DNA of 64,000 bases. Origin: an uncultured Alphaproteobacteria bacterium (GTDB taxonomy: Bacteria > Pseudomonadota > Alphaproteobacteria > Rs-D84). The stretch lies in contig CALXMR010000001.1 in NCBI GenBank assembly GCA_944389525.1, positions 97,698 to 161,697 of the forward strand, given 5' to 3'. Below the pieces are notes generated by a model, which saw only the letters and a list, made by a program, of their open reading frames with translations, was not told where the DNA came from and did no database searches. Position 1 is the first letter of the stretch; every line of letters begins with the position of its first letter. The translations under genes were made by a program, and so were the position numbers. Positions 27,621-37,048 of the stretch are shown here, piece by piece.

Positions 27621-28869
27621 AGATAATCACCTCATAGTTCCATGTGCGCGCCGATGCATTCCATGCACAGCGTGTCATATAAACCCCACCAAAATCATCG
27701 AATATTTGCATAAATTGCGTTGGCACCAGTTTTGATTCCGCTGCAACCTCTACAACATTCAGATATACAGTATCAACCCCATTGGTTAGTGTATCGACCA
27801 CCATTGCGGCATCCGCCGGTGTGTCTATTCCCTGGAACGCGGTCATAACCGCGCGCAAAACTGTTTCAACATCACGTTCATCAATCGATGCATATGTTGG
27901 TACATCTGGCAACTTGGCACGTACCGTCAATGCATTATCAGACTGCTGTTGCACAAACGATGCCGGCATCAATTCTGTTGCCATCATATAAAAATCGTCC
28001 AGTGTTCCATAATCACGCGAAAATTGTGCAATTGCATGTGTTTCACCACATTCAACATTTGTCTGGGACCATCCTGTTATCGGCTGCATTAAAAATCCCA
28101 TTGCCTGGTAACACACCTGGGCACGCGCCATTGGATCCGGCAGGTATTCATACGGCAACACAATTGGCCCAGGCAGTGCCGGTTTTTCTATTTCGAACAC
28201 CGCATCTAATTCTTTATTTTTTTCTTGGACCTGTTTTTCAAATTCTGCGGCCAGTTCTGGACTGATATTTGATAATTCTGATGTTGTCGCCATCTGTTCC
28301 AGTGGATCACGAAAGAACCACATTGACCCAATAACAAAAACAATAATCAATACCCCAGATACCAATCCGGCGCCCACCCGACTGATTGGTCGCAACGGCG
28401 CGCGCACTGCCCGCACTATTAAATCAGACAAATTGCGTTCCACCGCGCGTGGCATCCCCCATGGGGCCGGTGCAAACAATGCGCCCCAATCAGGAATTTC
28501 AGACAATTTAAAATATTCTGCGCGGGCGTCTGATTCACTGGTAAACAATTTATCTTCCAGAATAACACCATTACGCACCGCCACCAGATAAAAATATTTA
28601 TCAATTCCGAACACCGCCAGAAATGATGAATATTCCCCCAACGCATCCGTTACGGCGGCGGCGGCACTGTCCATACCACTGCGATGTCCGGCGCGGCGTG
28701 CACCCAATCCGACCATACCGCGATATTCTGTGTATAAATTCAGTTTTTTATCAACACTGCGTGCCAACGCGCGTGCATATGTGCGCGCAACATAACCCGC
28801 ACCCGTTGGTTGCCAAAACAACCCAACGGCATATTTTTTTCTGTTAATGGTTATAACCTGGCCTGACAA
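27610..28869 (-). CDS. pilO: type IVb pilus accessory protein PilO
   Basis: A 419-residue protein. The N-terminal cytoplasmic domain (about 1-180; SFLAVFGIDKYFYLVAVRNGVILED is typical of PilO2/PilM-like actin-fold domains) is followed by one membrane helix (VSGVLIIVFVIGSMWFF, about 192-208), a short coiled coil (FEKQVQEKNKELDAVFE) and a periplasmic beta domain. This is the layout of R64 PilO. It starts the operon; a terminator and about 120 nt of AT-rich DNA (28870-28992) that must hold its promoter lie upstream. No pilin, secretin (PilN) or prepilin peptidase is in the window. Confidence 0.8.
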   Translation of the reverse strand: MSGQVITINRKKYAVGLFWQPTGAGYVARTYARALARSVDKKLNLYTEYRGMVGLGARRAGHRSGMDSAAAAVTDALGEYSSFLAVFGIDKYFYLVAVRNGVILEDKLFTSESDARAEYFKLSEIPDWGALFAPAPWGMPRAVERNLSDLIVRAVRAPLRPISRVGAGLVSGVLIIVFVIGSMWFFRDPLEQMATTSELSNISPELAAEFEKQVQEKNKELDAVFEIEKPALPGPIVLPYEYLPDPMARAQVCYQAMGFLMQPITGWSQTNVECGETHAIAQFSRDYGTLDDFYMMATELMPASFVQQQSDNALTVRAKLPDVPTYASIDERDVETVLRAVMTAFQGIDTPADAAMVVDTLTNGVDTVYLNVVEVAAESKLVPTQFMQIFDDFGGVYMTRCAWNASARTWNYEVIIYAK

Positions 28870-28941
28870 TTCTCTCTCTATATAACATTACTAAATAATT
28901 ATAACATAAAAACATCTATCTTGGCAAACACAGAATATAAT

Positions 28942-28972
28942 AAAAACCCGCCGTTTTTATCCCGGCGGGTGA
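28942..28972 (-). terminator. terminator after the lipoprotein gene at 28993
   Basis: CACCCGCCG/CGGCGGGT hairpin followed on the minus strand by TTTTTATT. Confidence 0.8.
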
Positions 28973-28992
28973 TATTTATATATAACTAAAAA

Positions 28993-29433
28993 TCAGCAAC
29001 CACCCATACCACCATACATTGCATTATTACAATTTATATGATGTTCAACAACGACCGGTGTTGCGGTAACACTGCTGCCACCATCGGCGGCAGTACGCAC
29101 GGCGTTTGGATGTGGACAATCATAAACATTTGCAACCAGTATAAATGCGCGTTCCGGTCCAAATATCACCCATTCATTTGGGCGTGTACGCTGGCTGGTA
29201 ATCCAGTACGCGTTCCCAGGACGCGCCTGGTCCGCGATTCTGTTTTCCAGATACACCCGTGCATCATCGGCATCATATACCGAAACTTCTGATTCAATCT
29301 TGTACAAGAATGTGCATCCAATTGGTTCCGCATCCAGTTGTGTAATATACTGACTGCCGTTTTCTGGTTTTATCAAACCACTGCACGCTGTAAATGCAAA
29401 AACCAGCGAACATAATGCGATTATTTTTTTCAT
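28993..29433 (-). CDS. small lipoprotein, DUF4156/RcsF-like
   Basis: A 146-residue lipoprotein: the signal MKKIIALCSLVFAFTAC places the lipidated Cys at residue 17. The mature part has a small alpha/beta core (IGCTFLYKIESEVSVYD and AYWITSQRTRPNEWVIFG, then ILVANVYDC) similar in pattern to DUF4156 or RcsF-type envelope lipoproteins, and a glycine-rich end MYGGMGGC. It is the last gene behind lpxC (14 nt gap), so likely transcribed with the lipid A operon. Function unknown. Confidence 0.6.
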   Translation of the reverse strand: MKKIIALCSLVFAFTACSGLIKPENGSQYITQLDAEPIGCTFLYKIESEVSVYDADDARVYLENRIADQARPGNAYWITSQRTRPNEWVIFGPERAFILVANVYDCPHPNAVRTAADGGSSVTATPVVVEHHINCNNAMYGGMGGC

Positions 29434-29447
29434 GTTTTATCCTGTAT

Positions 29448-30395
29448 TTACTTTGTTTCAATTATATCATAGTTTTCTGGATTACTGAACAGTTTTTTCA
29501 GCACCAGGTTATTCAACGCATGACTGCCCTTATAAGATTCCATTTTACCAACAATCATACCACCTGATGTAAACATATCGCCAATCGCATCAATAATTTT
29601 ATGTCGAACAAATTCATCTGGCCATATAGTTTCGTTCAGTGTTCCATCCCCCGCATCGTTCAGCGCAATTACATTTGTTTCATCGGCGCCGCGTCCCATA
29701 CCATGCGCTTTCAGATATTCCCATTCTGAATACTTGCCAAATGTGCGCGCCCGTGCGATATTTTTAACAAAATCAGTCACTGATTTCTTGTCATTATAAA
29801 AGGTATAAGAATAAGTCTGTCGCCCAATAATTTTTTCTGGATAAACCAATGTCGCAGATATTTCTAAGCCATCCGCCCCACTTGGCTGTAACGACACAAA
29901 TCCGTCATTTTTACGACCCGATATTTTTTCCAAGAACCATAGTTTCACACGCACCATAACCGGCATGCGGCGCCGAATTTCGCGTGCATACGCAATAACC
30001 GGCCGGCGTACAATAATCTGGCGCCGCGCGGCGCGGCCCACAATACCGGCCGCCATAAATGCGTCATAGAATTGCAATGCACTGCCGTCCAATATGGGTG
30101 TTTCCGGCCCATCAATATCAATAATTGCCCCATCAATACCGGCCATAAACAACGCCGCCATCATATGTTCAACCGTCTGGACATGTGCGCCCGATACACA
30201 TCCGATTGTTGTATTGCGCATAGATGTATCACCAACATTATCAAATTTTGCCAAAATAGGCTCAGAATTTGGAATATCCGTGCGATGAAAAAATATACCG
30301 TATGATTTTGCCGGTCGCACAACAACATCCACTGGTAAACCAGAATGAATGCCACGACCATTAATTTTAACCTGTTTTTTTAATGTCCGCACCAT
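29448..30395 (-). CDS. lpxC: UDP-3-O-acyl-N-acetylglucosamine deacetylase
   Basis: A 315-residue zinc deacetylase, the committed step of lipid A synthesis. The zinc ligands are present: VEHMMAAL (His77), HKIIDAIGDM (His and Asp), and the catalytic GSHALNN. ATG 30395 overlaps the lpxK stop by 1 nt and follows GGGAG by 10 nt; an in-frame ATG at 30416 within lpxK is less likely. The operon order acyltransferase-lpxK-lpxC-lipoprotein is unusual, because lpxC normally sits in the cell division cluster. Confidence 0.95.
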   Translation of the reverse strand: MVRTLKKQVKINGRGIHSGLPVDVVVRPAKSYGIFFHRTDIPNSEPILAKFDNVGDTSMRNTTIGCVSGAHVQTVEHMMAALFMAGIDGAIIDIDGPETPILDGSALQFYDAFMAAGIVGRAARRQIIVRRPVIAYAREIRRRMPVMVRVKLWFLEKISGRKNDGFVSLQPSGADGLEISATLVYPEKIIGRQTYSYTFYNDKKSVTDFVKNIARARTFGKYSEWEYLKAHGMGRGADETNVIALNDAGDGTLNETIWPDEFVRHKIIDAIGDMFTSGGMIVGKMESYKGSHALNNLVLKKLFSNPENYDIIETK

Positions 30396-31297
30396 CAAAT
30401 CTTCTCCCTCAGCCATTTAAAAAATGCATCATCAATTTTCATATCTAAACGCACATATTTTATTTTTTCGCGCGCCCAATCTGGCAAACGCATCCAATCT
30501 TTTTCTGTGGTAACCAGACGCGCCCCACGCCGTGCCGCGGCATCAATCAGTTTGTTTATATCCGCATCTGTATACTGGTAATGATCGGCAAACGCGCGTC
30601 GTCCAACCAGATTTTTCATCGCACGGAAAAATTTTTTTGGATAACCAATACCGGCAAACGCGTACAGTTTTTCATTATCTGGGTATGGTGATATATTCTC
30701 CGTTGTTGCATAAAAGACAGGTATACCCGCCGGCAATTTAAACCGCCGGCGCGCACGCGCCGCACGCACAACAATAATTGCATCTGCACGGCGCGCGGCC
30801 CGCCGTGGTTCACGCAGCGGCCCGGCCGGCAATAAAAAACCATTTCCATATCCAATTGCCTGATTAAATACTAACACAGAAATATCTTTCTTGACCCCAG
30901 GATTTTGTAATCCATCATCCATTACAATTGGTCCCCGACTAGATGTCTGACGATCCAACAGCATAACATTACTTTTTCTGTCACCAACATGCACCTGGAT
31001 ACCATCGCGTGCCAACATCGCGGCCTCGTCCCCGACATTTCCTGTTTTTGCACTTTTTTTGTATCCACGCATAACAACCGGCGCATCCAGCATTTTTGCC
31101 ACCGCACGAACAATTGGTGTCTTGCCCACCCCACCGGCCAATATATTACCGAAACAGATAACTTTTCTTTGTGATTTATACGCGCCAATTTTGCGACAAA
31201 AATATACACCACGACCAACCAGATAATAAATCCACGACACCGGCACCAACAAAAATGCCAGCGGTGTTTTATGCATAAACCACCATGGTGTTTTCAT
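30395..31297 (-). CDS. lpxK: tetraacyldisaccharide 4'-kinase
   Basis: A 300-residue inner-membrane-associated kinase that phosphorylates lipid A disaccharide at the 4' position. An N-terminal hydrophobic helix (LAFLLVPVSWIYYLVGRG) is followed by a P-loop (CFGNILAGGVGKTP, about residues 48-61), MRGYKKSA and VMDDGLQNP (catalytic Asp region). Start and stop codons overlap those of both neighbours by 1 nt. It is slightly shorter than the E. coli enzyme. Confidence 0.95.
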   Translation of the reverse strand: MKTPWWFMHKTPLAFLLVPVSWIYYLVGRGVYFCRKIGAYKSQRKVICFGNILAGGVGKTPIVRAVAKMLDAPVVMRGYKKSAKTGNVGDEAAMLARDGIQVHVGDRKSNVMLLDRQTSSRGPIVMDDGLQNPGVKKDISVLVFNQAIGYGNGFLLPAGPLREPRRAARRADAIIVVRAARARRRFKLPAGIPVFYATTENISPYPDNEKLYAFAGIGYPKKFFRAMKNLVGRRAFADHYQYTDADINKLIDAAARRGARLVTTEKDWMRLPDWAREKIKYVRLDMKIDDAFFKWLREKI

Positions 31298-32100
31298 TAT
31301 TTTTTACCCTTGGTCACTTTTTTCTTTTTACGCTTTGCCTCGTGTTCTGCGCGCAGTTTTTTCTTGAATTCATTAGATTTCAAGTCTTGTTCCACCTGGA
31401 ACAAATTAAACTCGCCATCCATTTCCCGCACCTGGCGCACCATGATATCTTCCAGTTTTTTACGAATTTCTTCAAATTGTTCGGCATTAACCTTTGAATC
31501 AACAAATATTGGTGTTCCAACCTTACATGTAATCAGCGAAAAAGGCAATGCGACCAAATACCTGTCCCATCGCTTTTGAAACCATGCATGCGATGTGGAA
31601 TAACACACCGGAATAATCGGCGCGCCGGTCATTTTTGCAAAATACAGTGCCCCATCCTGGACCCGCAGTGACGGCCCACCCGGACCATCTGGGGACATAC
31701 ACATAGAATAATCGCCCCGGCGCAATACGCGCACACCCTGGCGCAAGACAGAAATACCACCATCAGATGTACTGCCATAAATAGATTTTAATCCGAACAA
31801 ACGCTGTAACTTTGCCATCATGCGACCGTCTTTGTGCTTTGACGCAACGGCATAGGCACGCATTCCCCCCAAACAAACAATGGGTGACAACATCATACTG
31901 CGCCCATGCCAGAACACAAATATTGCGGGTTTTTTACGATATTTTTTAAAAGTTTCCCAATTTGTAATCCGCCGGCGACATGTAAAATAAACGAACCAGA
32001 TTGCAATCGCCATCAACCCGGCCACAACCCATTGCATCCACCCCATGGACAGAACAGGTTCCCAAAACGCTTTCCATAATTTTCTAAATGTTTGATACAT
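31297..32100 (-). CDS. DUF374 lysophospholipid acyltransferase-like protein
   Basis: A 267-residue membrane-anchored protein of the DUF374 group within the LpxL-like acyltransferase superfamily. An N-terminal membrane helix (WVVAGLMAIAIWFVYFTC) is followed by IFVFWHGRSMM (catalytic His position), GLKSIYGSTSDGG, and SPDGPGGPSLRVQDGALYFAKMTGAPIIPV, the DUF374 signature. A highly basic C-terminus (about residues 245-267) is notable. The position before lpxK supports a role in late acylation of lipid A (inference). Confidence 0.82.
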   Translation of the reverse strand: MYQTFRKLWKAFWEPVLSMGWMQWVVAGLMAIAIWFVYFTCRRRITNWETFKKYRKKPAIFVFWHGRSMMLSPIVCLGGMRAYAVASKHKDGRMMAKLQRLFGLKSIYGSTSDGGISVLRQGVRVLRRGDYSMCMSPDGPGGPSLRVQDGALYFAKMTGAPIIPVCYSTSHAWFQKRWDRYLVALPFSLITCKVGTPIFVDSKVNAEQFEEIRKKLEDIMVRQVREMDGEFNLFQVEQDLKSNEFKKKLRAEHEAKRKKKKVTKGKK

Positions 32101-32205
32101 ATTTCTAATACTCTACTTACATACGCCCCAGATTCTAGCAGTAAAAAAATCATATTTCAAGACACTTAGGAATTGCCCCCTAAAAATCAACGAATGCATT
32201 TTTAT

Positions 32206-32233
32206 TTGACAAATTGGCAAAAACTGGTACAAT
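32206..32233 (+). promoter_or_regulatory. promoter of tRNA-fMet
   Basis: TTGACA (32206-32211), a 16-nt spacer, and TACAAT (32228-32233), 13 nt before the tRNA 5' end. Confidence 0.8.
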
Positions 32234-32246
32234 CCAACCCGTTTGA

Positions 32247-32323
<77 letters not shown>

Positions 32324-32330
32324 GTTAAAA

Positions 32331-32365
32331 TAAAAACATACCTTTGTGGTATGTTTTTATTTTTA
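32331..32365 (+). terminator. terminator after tRNA-fMet
   Basis: AAAAACATACC/GGTATGTTTTT hairpin with a TTTGT loop and a following T-rich run. Confidence 0.85.
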
Positions 32366-32423
32366 TTGAATTCTTTTTTTAATACTATACTATTAATTAG
32401 TCAACTATAAGTAATGGATTAAC

Positions 32424-33605
32424 ATGAAAAAAACACTTATTTTACCAAAAGGTGACACCCTGGAGATCCAGGATGTAAAAAAACAAATAAATATATTAAA
32501 GAATATTATAAATAATTCAGATTTAAAAGACATATCTGAAAAGTATGATTTATCTAAATCGTACTTGGTACGCAGTATTTTTCCATTACTGAACACTCAT
32601 ATGGCGACTATTTTAAGTAAACGCATTAAACAATACGGTGCTAAAAATTTAAAAAGAAGAATTCAATCTGTAATCAAAGACGCAGAAATAGCCATAAAAA
32701 AAGACAAATTCAGACCAAAAGATTTGAATATTTATGATTTTATTAAATCTGATTGGTTATATCATGTAAATGGCGAATTTTCAACATTTGATAAAAATCT
32801 ATCCACCATGAATAAGATATATACCGACTATTATGTCACCTATTCTCATGATATCGCAGTAAATGCAACAAAAAAATTTGTTAATAGCATGAATAAGATA
32901 AGCAAAGCACAAAAATTTATATACTATGTGCCAGGAATTGTGTCAGAAGCCAAAGAGACAGATCCGAAAGTAATATACAGAGAAACAAAAAAATCTGATG
33001 TAAAAGAAGCTTATTTTCTGGGTAGAATTTTTGCAGAAATTCTGCAAGATTTTCTATGTACAACATTAACAACAACCAATAAAAAAACACTGAAAGTCAA
33101 TGCAACACAGCAACTTGCCACAGATATTGTAAACATAATCAAATTAAATCCTTATTTGGGTGATGCAATAAAAAAAGGCCTGTACGCTAAGGATACCAGA
33201 ATGCTGGAAAATGCACTGAAAAAAATATCAAATGCACTTTGCAAAAAGATGAAATTATCAAACCGGCCATCTGTTTGTGTTGAAGATCAATATTCTTGCG
33301 GTCAAGATGGTTCTTATATTCCGAGATGTAATGAAATATATGTATTCCGGGGTACAATCAGAAACTCTTTCCCAAAAGATGTGGATATAAATACAATATA
33401 TCGTTACACAATTGCTATATTTGCGCATGAATTTATACACTTCATTGATACCAAACATAGTAACAGGGGAACGATGGGACCACAGAGATTCATGATATCA
33501 GAAAACATAGAATTTGATCTGATATATCAAACAATACCACACGAAGAACATGCAGAACAAATTGTTGATATATTAAAAATTGATAAAAGGTTAAAAACAA
33601 GGTAA
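32424..33605 (+). CDS. HExxH putative metallopeptidase, AT-rich
   Basis: A 393-residue soluble protein. Near residue 334 IAIFAHEFIHFIDTKH carries an HExxH zinc motif followed 3 residues later by Asp, and EENI/EFDL with HEEHAEQ lies 25-40 residues downstream, offering Glu or His as third ligand. The first 330 residues are mainly helical and Lys/Asn/Ile-rich; residues 37-60 (DISEKYDLSKSYLVRSIFPLL) could be a helix-turn-helix. No signal peptide. It sits immediately behind tRNA-fMet and its terminator. Base composition and codon use differ clearly from the flanking lipid A genes and resemble the 10-16 kb element, suggesting acquisition. Target unknown. Confidence 0.65.
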   Translation: MKKTLILPKGDTLEIQDVKKQINILKNIINNSDLKDISEKYDLSKSYLVRSIFPLLNTHMATILSKRIKQYGAKNLKRRIQSVIKDAEIAIKKDKFRPKDLNIYDFIKSDWLYHVNGEFSTFDKNLSTMNKIYTDYYVTYSHDIAVNATKKFVNSMNKISKAQKFIYYVPGIVSEAKETDPKVIYRETKKSDVKEAYFLGRIFAEILQDFLCTTLTTTNKKTLKVNATQQLATDIVNIIKLNPYLGDAIKKGLYAKDTRMLENALKKISNALCKKMKLSNRPSVCVEDQYSCGQDGSYIPRCNEIYVFRGTIRNSFPKDVDINTIYRYTIAIFAHEFIHFIDTKHSNRGTMGPQRFMISENIEFDLIYQTIPHEEHAEQIVDILKIDKRLKTR

Positions 33606-33636
33606 TATTATTATCGTTACGATAACAGAGAAAAAT

Positions 33637-33972
33637 ATGAAAAAAATATTATCAATTTTATGTGCAATATTTTTGGCCGCATGCAATGATACCCCACAAA
33701 TTACCGGCACATGGACCCAACCCGTGCCAAATATGCCCGGCATGACCCAGGGTTTTGTACTAAACACTGATGGCTCGGCCCAATCTGTGAACATGGCAAC
33801 ACTGCAATACGACACATGGACCCGGGATGGTAATACACTGACCATGACAGGCCAAAGTATTGGAAACGGTCAAACCATAGAATTCACAGAATCTTATACC
33901 ATCGAAACATTAAACACAGACACCCTGGTGTTGCGTTATGGTGATATAACAATAACATATTCACGCCAATAA
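33637..33972 (+). CDS. lipocalin-like small lipoprotein
   Basis: A 111-residue lipoprotein; MKKILSILCAIFLAAC gives lipidated Cys16. The mature part (ITGTWTQPVPNMPGMTQGF, then WTRDGNTLTMTGQSIGNG, IETLNTDTLVLRYGDITITYSR) has the strand pattern and TGTW start of the short lipocalin-like lipoproteins found in Bacteroidetes and Proteobacteria. The codon use fits the host chromosome. Ligand unknown. Confidence 0.65.
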   Translation: MKKILSILCAIFLAACNDTPQITGTWTQPVPNMPGMTQGFVLNTDGSAQSVNMATLQYDTWTRDGNTLTMTGQSIGNGQTIEFTESYTIETLNTDTLVLRYGDITITYSRQ

Positions 33973-33998
33973 AAAACGCCCATATGGGCGTTTTTTTA
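33971..33998. terminator. bidirectional terminator
   Basis: AAAAACGCCCAT/ATGGGCGTTTTT perfect palindrome between convergent genes. Confidence 0.85.
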
Positions 33999-34001
33999 TT
34001 A

Positions 34002-34622
34002 TTATTCAAAACACGCGCGCAATGTTTCCCCAGTATCATGCTGGTCAACGCGTTTGTTACGAATTTCTTCGGCCGCCTTGATTTTTTGTTTAACCAAGAT
34101 TAAATCTGGATGCGCCTGTAATTCCGCATTCAGTTCTGTAATCGCGGCATCAATATCCGATGCAGATCGCACAAAAATCGGTGTGATTGAATCCGCGGCA
34201 CTGTATATAGAATCTTGCAGTTCTTTTTTAAAATCATCCATCACCGACAGATATGCGCGAATATGTTCATCTTCGTGCGATAAAATTGCAGTATATGAAC
34301 ATGTATTCGGCTGATGTCTGATATCAATCTGTACTAAAAAATTACTGTACCCAACAACCGCATACACAGATTTCAGTGCAACACAATACCCATCTTCGAT
34401 ATTTGTGATATCTGCAACAATATCATAGTTATCAACCATTGTTGCCACCACATTACCGTGTAATAGATCCATATGACGCAGTGGTTGAACAACTTCTTTG
34501 GACCATGTCGGATTTTCTAGATCAATTCGTGGCGTTAATTTATAGGGCAAACAATCATCACCCGCCCACACCGGTCCAGATAATAGCAGTAAAAACAGAC
34601 ATACTAAATATTTCACATACAT
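34002..34622 (-). CDS. exported protein with HEDEH motif, linked to virB genes
   Basis: A 206-residue protein with a signal peptide (VKYLVCLFLLLLSGPVWAG, cleavage after WAG). In the mature part CSYTAILSHEDEHIRAYLSVMDDF at about residues 108-131 contains HEDEH, an HExxH-type zinc motif; the C-terminal half is helical and charged. It begins 2 nt after the virB4 stop on the same strand, so it is part of that operon. Possible roles include a periplasmic metallopeptidase or cell-wall factor of the secretion system (inference). Confidence 0.6.
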   Translation of the reverse strand: MYVKYLVCLFLLLLSGPVWAGDDCLPYKLTPRIDLENPTWSKEVVQPLRHMDLLHGNVVATMVDNYDIVADITNIEDGYCVALKSVYAVVGYSNFLVQIDIRHQPNTCSYTAILSHEDEHIRAYLSVMDDFKKELQDSIYSAADSITPIFVRSASDIDAAITELNAELQAHPDLILVKQKIKAAEEIRNKRVDQHDTGETLRACFE

Positions 34623-34624
34623 TT

Positions 34625-37045
34625 TTATAAATCACCGGCACCCTGTTTTTTCAGATATTCGGCAACAAAATTATTTCCATATTGTTTGTATAACTCTTCG
34701 GCCAATAATACTGATGATCGTCCTGATTCAAACAGACGCAACAAATTGCCCAATCCGCCCAATTCGGTATTTAAAATCACAGATTCCCCAGTAACCGGCC
34801 GTGATAATAACACTGCGCGTTTCAGATTTGGATACGCTTTGCCCTGGATAAAGGCCATTTCCAACGGATTTAAATTCCAATATTGATAATCTGATGCATC
34901 GGCCGCCGGATTGCGGAAAAACAGAACAGTTTGCGCCTGGCCACGAACAACATCACCAATCCCCAGTTTATCCAAGACATTTGCCCGTTGAAACGCGACC
35001 ATATACGCCTGGCGATTTTTGCGCCCTTCTTGTAACCCGGTAATAAAATTATCACGAAACATTTTATTTTCCAACATTGGTGCTGTTTCGTCAATCATAA
35101 TCAGTGATGGATTACCACCCGATACAGTTATATTATTAATTCTGTGCAGAATATATGAAATCACCGCAGGTGCCAATGTTTCATCTTGCAATATATCTGT
35201 AAAATCAAATGTGGTCAGTCTGGAATTCAAATCCAAAGTATCTGATTCTTCGTTAAACATATCGCCATATTGCAGTGGGTCTATCCATTTTTTCAATGCC
35301 GGCCGCATATTACCAGCGGATGAAAAACAACTCTGCCACAGGTTTTTCAACAATCTGTCTTTATCAGATAAATAATCAAAATTAACAGAAACAGCGCGTG
35401 CAATTTCATCGGCCGAATTTGCATCTGATTGTCCGGTAATCATTGCGAACCACCGGCGCAAGAACGCGCGATTTGCGGCCGTATCCGGCATCTTTAACGG
35501 ATTTAAATGTGTCTGGAATGTATCCGTTGTTTTTGTTTCATTTTTTTCTTTGCCTTGCATTGTTACATATTTACCGCCAACCGACAGTGTAAATATCTCT
35601 GCCCCTTTGTTACGGTCAAAAAAGAACGCCTTTAACCGCGGATGCCGCAATGATTGTGATATCAAGAAACTAAACAATGTTGTTTTACCACCACCGGTGG
35701 GTCCAATTGTCAATGTATGTGCCACCGCCGCTGGGGCAGATGATACATGGAATTGAAATTGATATGGTGTACCCTGGGCAGTTGGAAATATCACCAATGG
35801 TCCCGGACCCCAGTCACTGTTTGCGACCCCGCGTGGTGTACTGGACATCGGGATACTAATTGCCGCCGTGCGCGACAACATTTTAAAACTGCGCGGGAAA
35901 GTATCAAATCCTGGAATTTGTGCAAACCATGATACTTTTGATGCAAAAGTTTCAACAATTGGGGACACACCAAACGATGCAGCAACCTTGCCAAATTCAC
36001 CAATATATGTTTGCAGTTCTTCGATTGTTGCGCCAAATATAACAAACAATGGATAGTAATTAACCAAACTTTGATTCCCAGAAATATTTTCATCCATTGC
36101 ACTTTGTGCGGCATCAATTTGTTCTTCGGCCGATATTTCATCTTCTTTGGTTGTGGCGCGGCGTTGTTGTATCGCTTTTTCGATATCTGCGGCCCCCATT
36201 ATATGAAATCCATTCATACAAATCATTTCTGTTTGGATTGTTGATACAGAATTATAAAAATCTTCATCCAGATAATCTGGCGACATTTTAAAAGAAATCA
36301 GTGCCGCAAAAGATTGCCGCCCAGCCCCCGTATATTTAATAATGCCGTTTTTCATAAATTCAACATCATCAACTGTCACAACACTAGAAATATTCTGGTC
36401 ACACACAATTGGGCTTGGTTTTGTAATTGGTGATAATATTCGACCAAAGAATTTTGCCATATTATCAGGTGCATCATTACGCAGCACAGTTGGCTTATAT
36501 GCCGCCAATATTGTCTCGATATAATTACCGTATTGATTTAACTTTGCGCGCGCATCCGCCCCAAAAACAGACAGAACAATATAGTAATTGTTTGAAAATA
36601 TACGCAACCCCTGGGATTTCCATTTATTGTATATTTTTTGTAAAACAGGCTGGTCAAATTCATAGTTTGTATTTTCATCGACCGCATCACGCACCATATA
36701 GAAACGCAACACGACATTAGAATCACGAATTTGGTTAAATAATTGTGCCCGCAAATCCAAGAATTTTTCGCGCGTTGCATCGTCTTGCATACTGGTTTGT
36801 ACACCACTGACATGATACACACGAATGATACTGCCGTCTGTCAATGTTATAGAATTATCATTATATACCGTGTTAAAAGGCAGATATTGCGAATATTTTG
36901 AATACGAAAATTTCGGAAAAATTTTACGCGTCAGTGTCGGAATATACATCATTAATACAATAAATATAAACAACACCGCCATAACTAAAATAATGGCTGT
37001 GATTGGAAATCCCCCACCTGCAAAATATTCAAAAAATCCATTCAT
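34625..37045 (-). CDS. virB4: type IV secretion ATPase VirB4
   Basis: An 806-residue T4SS ATPase. Two or more hydrophobic residues-rich stretches at the N-terminus (ITAIILVMAVLFIFIVLMMYIP) indicate a membrane anchor, which most VirB4 proteins lack but some VirB3-VirB4-coupled systems have. The CagE/TrbE/VirB domain spans about 60-400. Walker A TIGPTGGGKTTLFS is near residue 447, Walker B SLIMIDETAPML near 665, and QEGRKNRQAYMVAFQ follows. Neighbours are virB3 (3 nt upstream) and the HEDEH protein (2 nt downstream). No other vir genes are in the window. Confidence 0.92.
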   Translation of the reverse strand: MNGFFEYFAGGGFPITAIILVMAVLFIFIVLMMYIPTLTRKIFPKFSYSKYSQYLPFNTVYNDNSITLTDGSIIRVYHVSGVQTSMQDDATREKFLDLRAQLFNQIRDSNVVLRFYMVRDAVDENTNYEFDQPVLQKIYNKWKSQGLRIFSNNYYIVLSVFGADARAKLNQYGNYIETILAAYKPTVLRNDAPDNMAKFFGRILSPITKPSPIVCDQNISSVVTVDDVEFMKNGIIKYTGAGRQSFAALISFKMSPDYLDEDFYNSVSTIQTEMICMNGFHIMGAADIEKAIQQRRATTKEDEISAEEQIDAAQSAMDENISGNQSLVNYYPLFVIFGATIEELQTYIGEFGKVAASFGVSPIVETFASKVSWFAQIPGFDTFPRSFKMLSRTAAISIPMSSTPRGVANSDWGPGPLVIFPTAQGTPYQFQFHVSSAPAAVAHTLTIGPTGGGKTTLFSFLISQSLRHPRLKAFFFDRNKGAEIFTLSVGGKYVTMQGKEKNETKTTDTFQTHLNPLKMPDTAANRAFLRRWFAMITGQSDANSADEIARAVSVNFDYLSDKDRLLKNLWQSCFSSAGNMRPALKKWIDPLQYGDMFNEESDTLDLNSRLTTFDFTDILQDETLAPAVISYILHRINNITVSGGNPSLIMIDETAPMLENKMFRDNFITGLQEGRKNRQAYMVAFQRANVLDKLGIGDVVRGQAQTVLFFRNPAADASDYQYWNLNPLEMAFIQGKAYPNLKRAVLLSRPVTGESVILNTELGGLGNLLRLFESGRSSVLLAEELYKQYGNNFVAEYLKKQGAGDL

Positions 37046-37048
37046 TTT

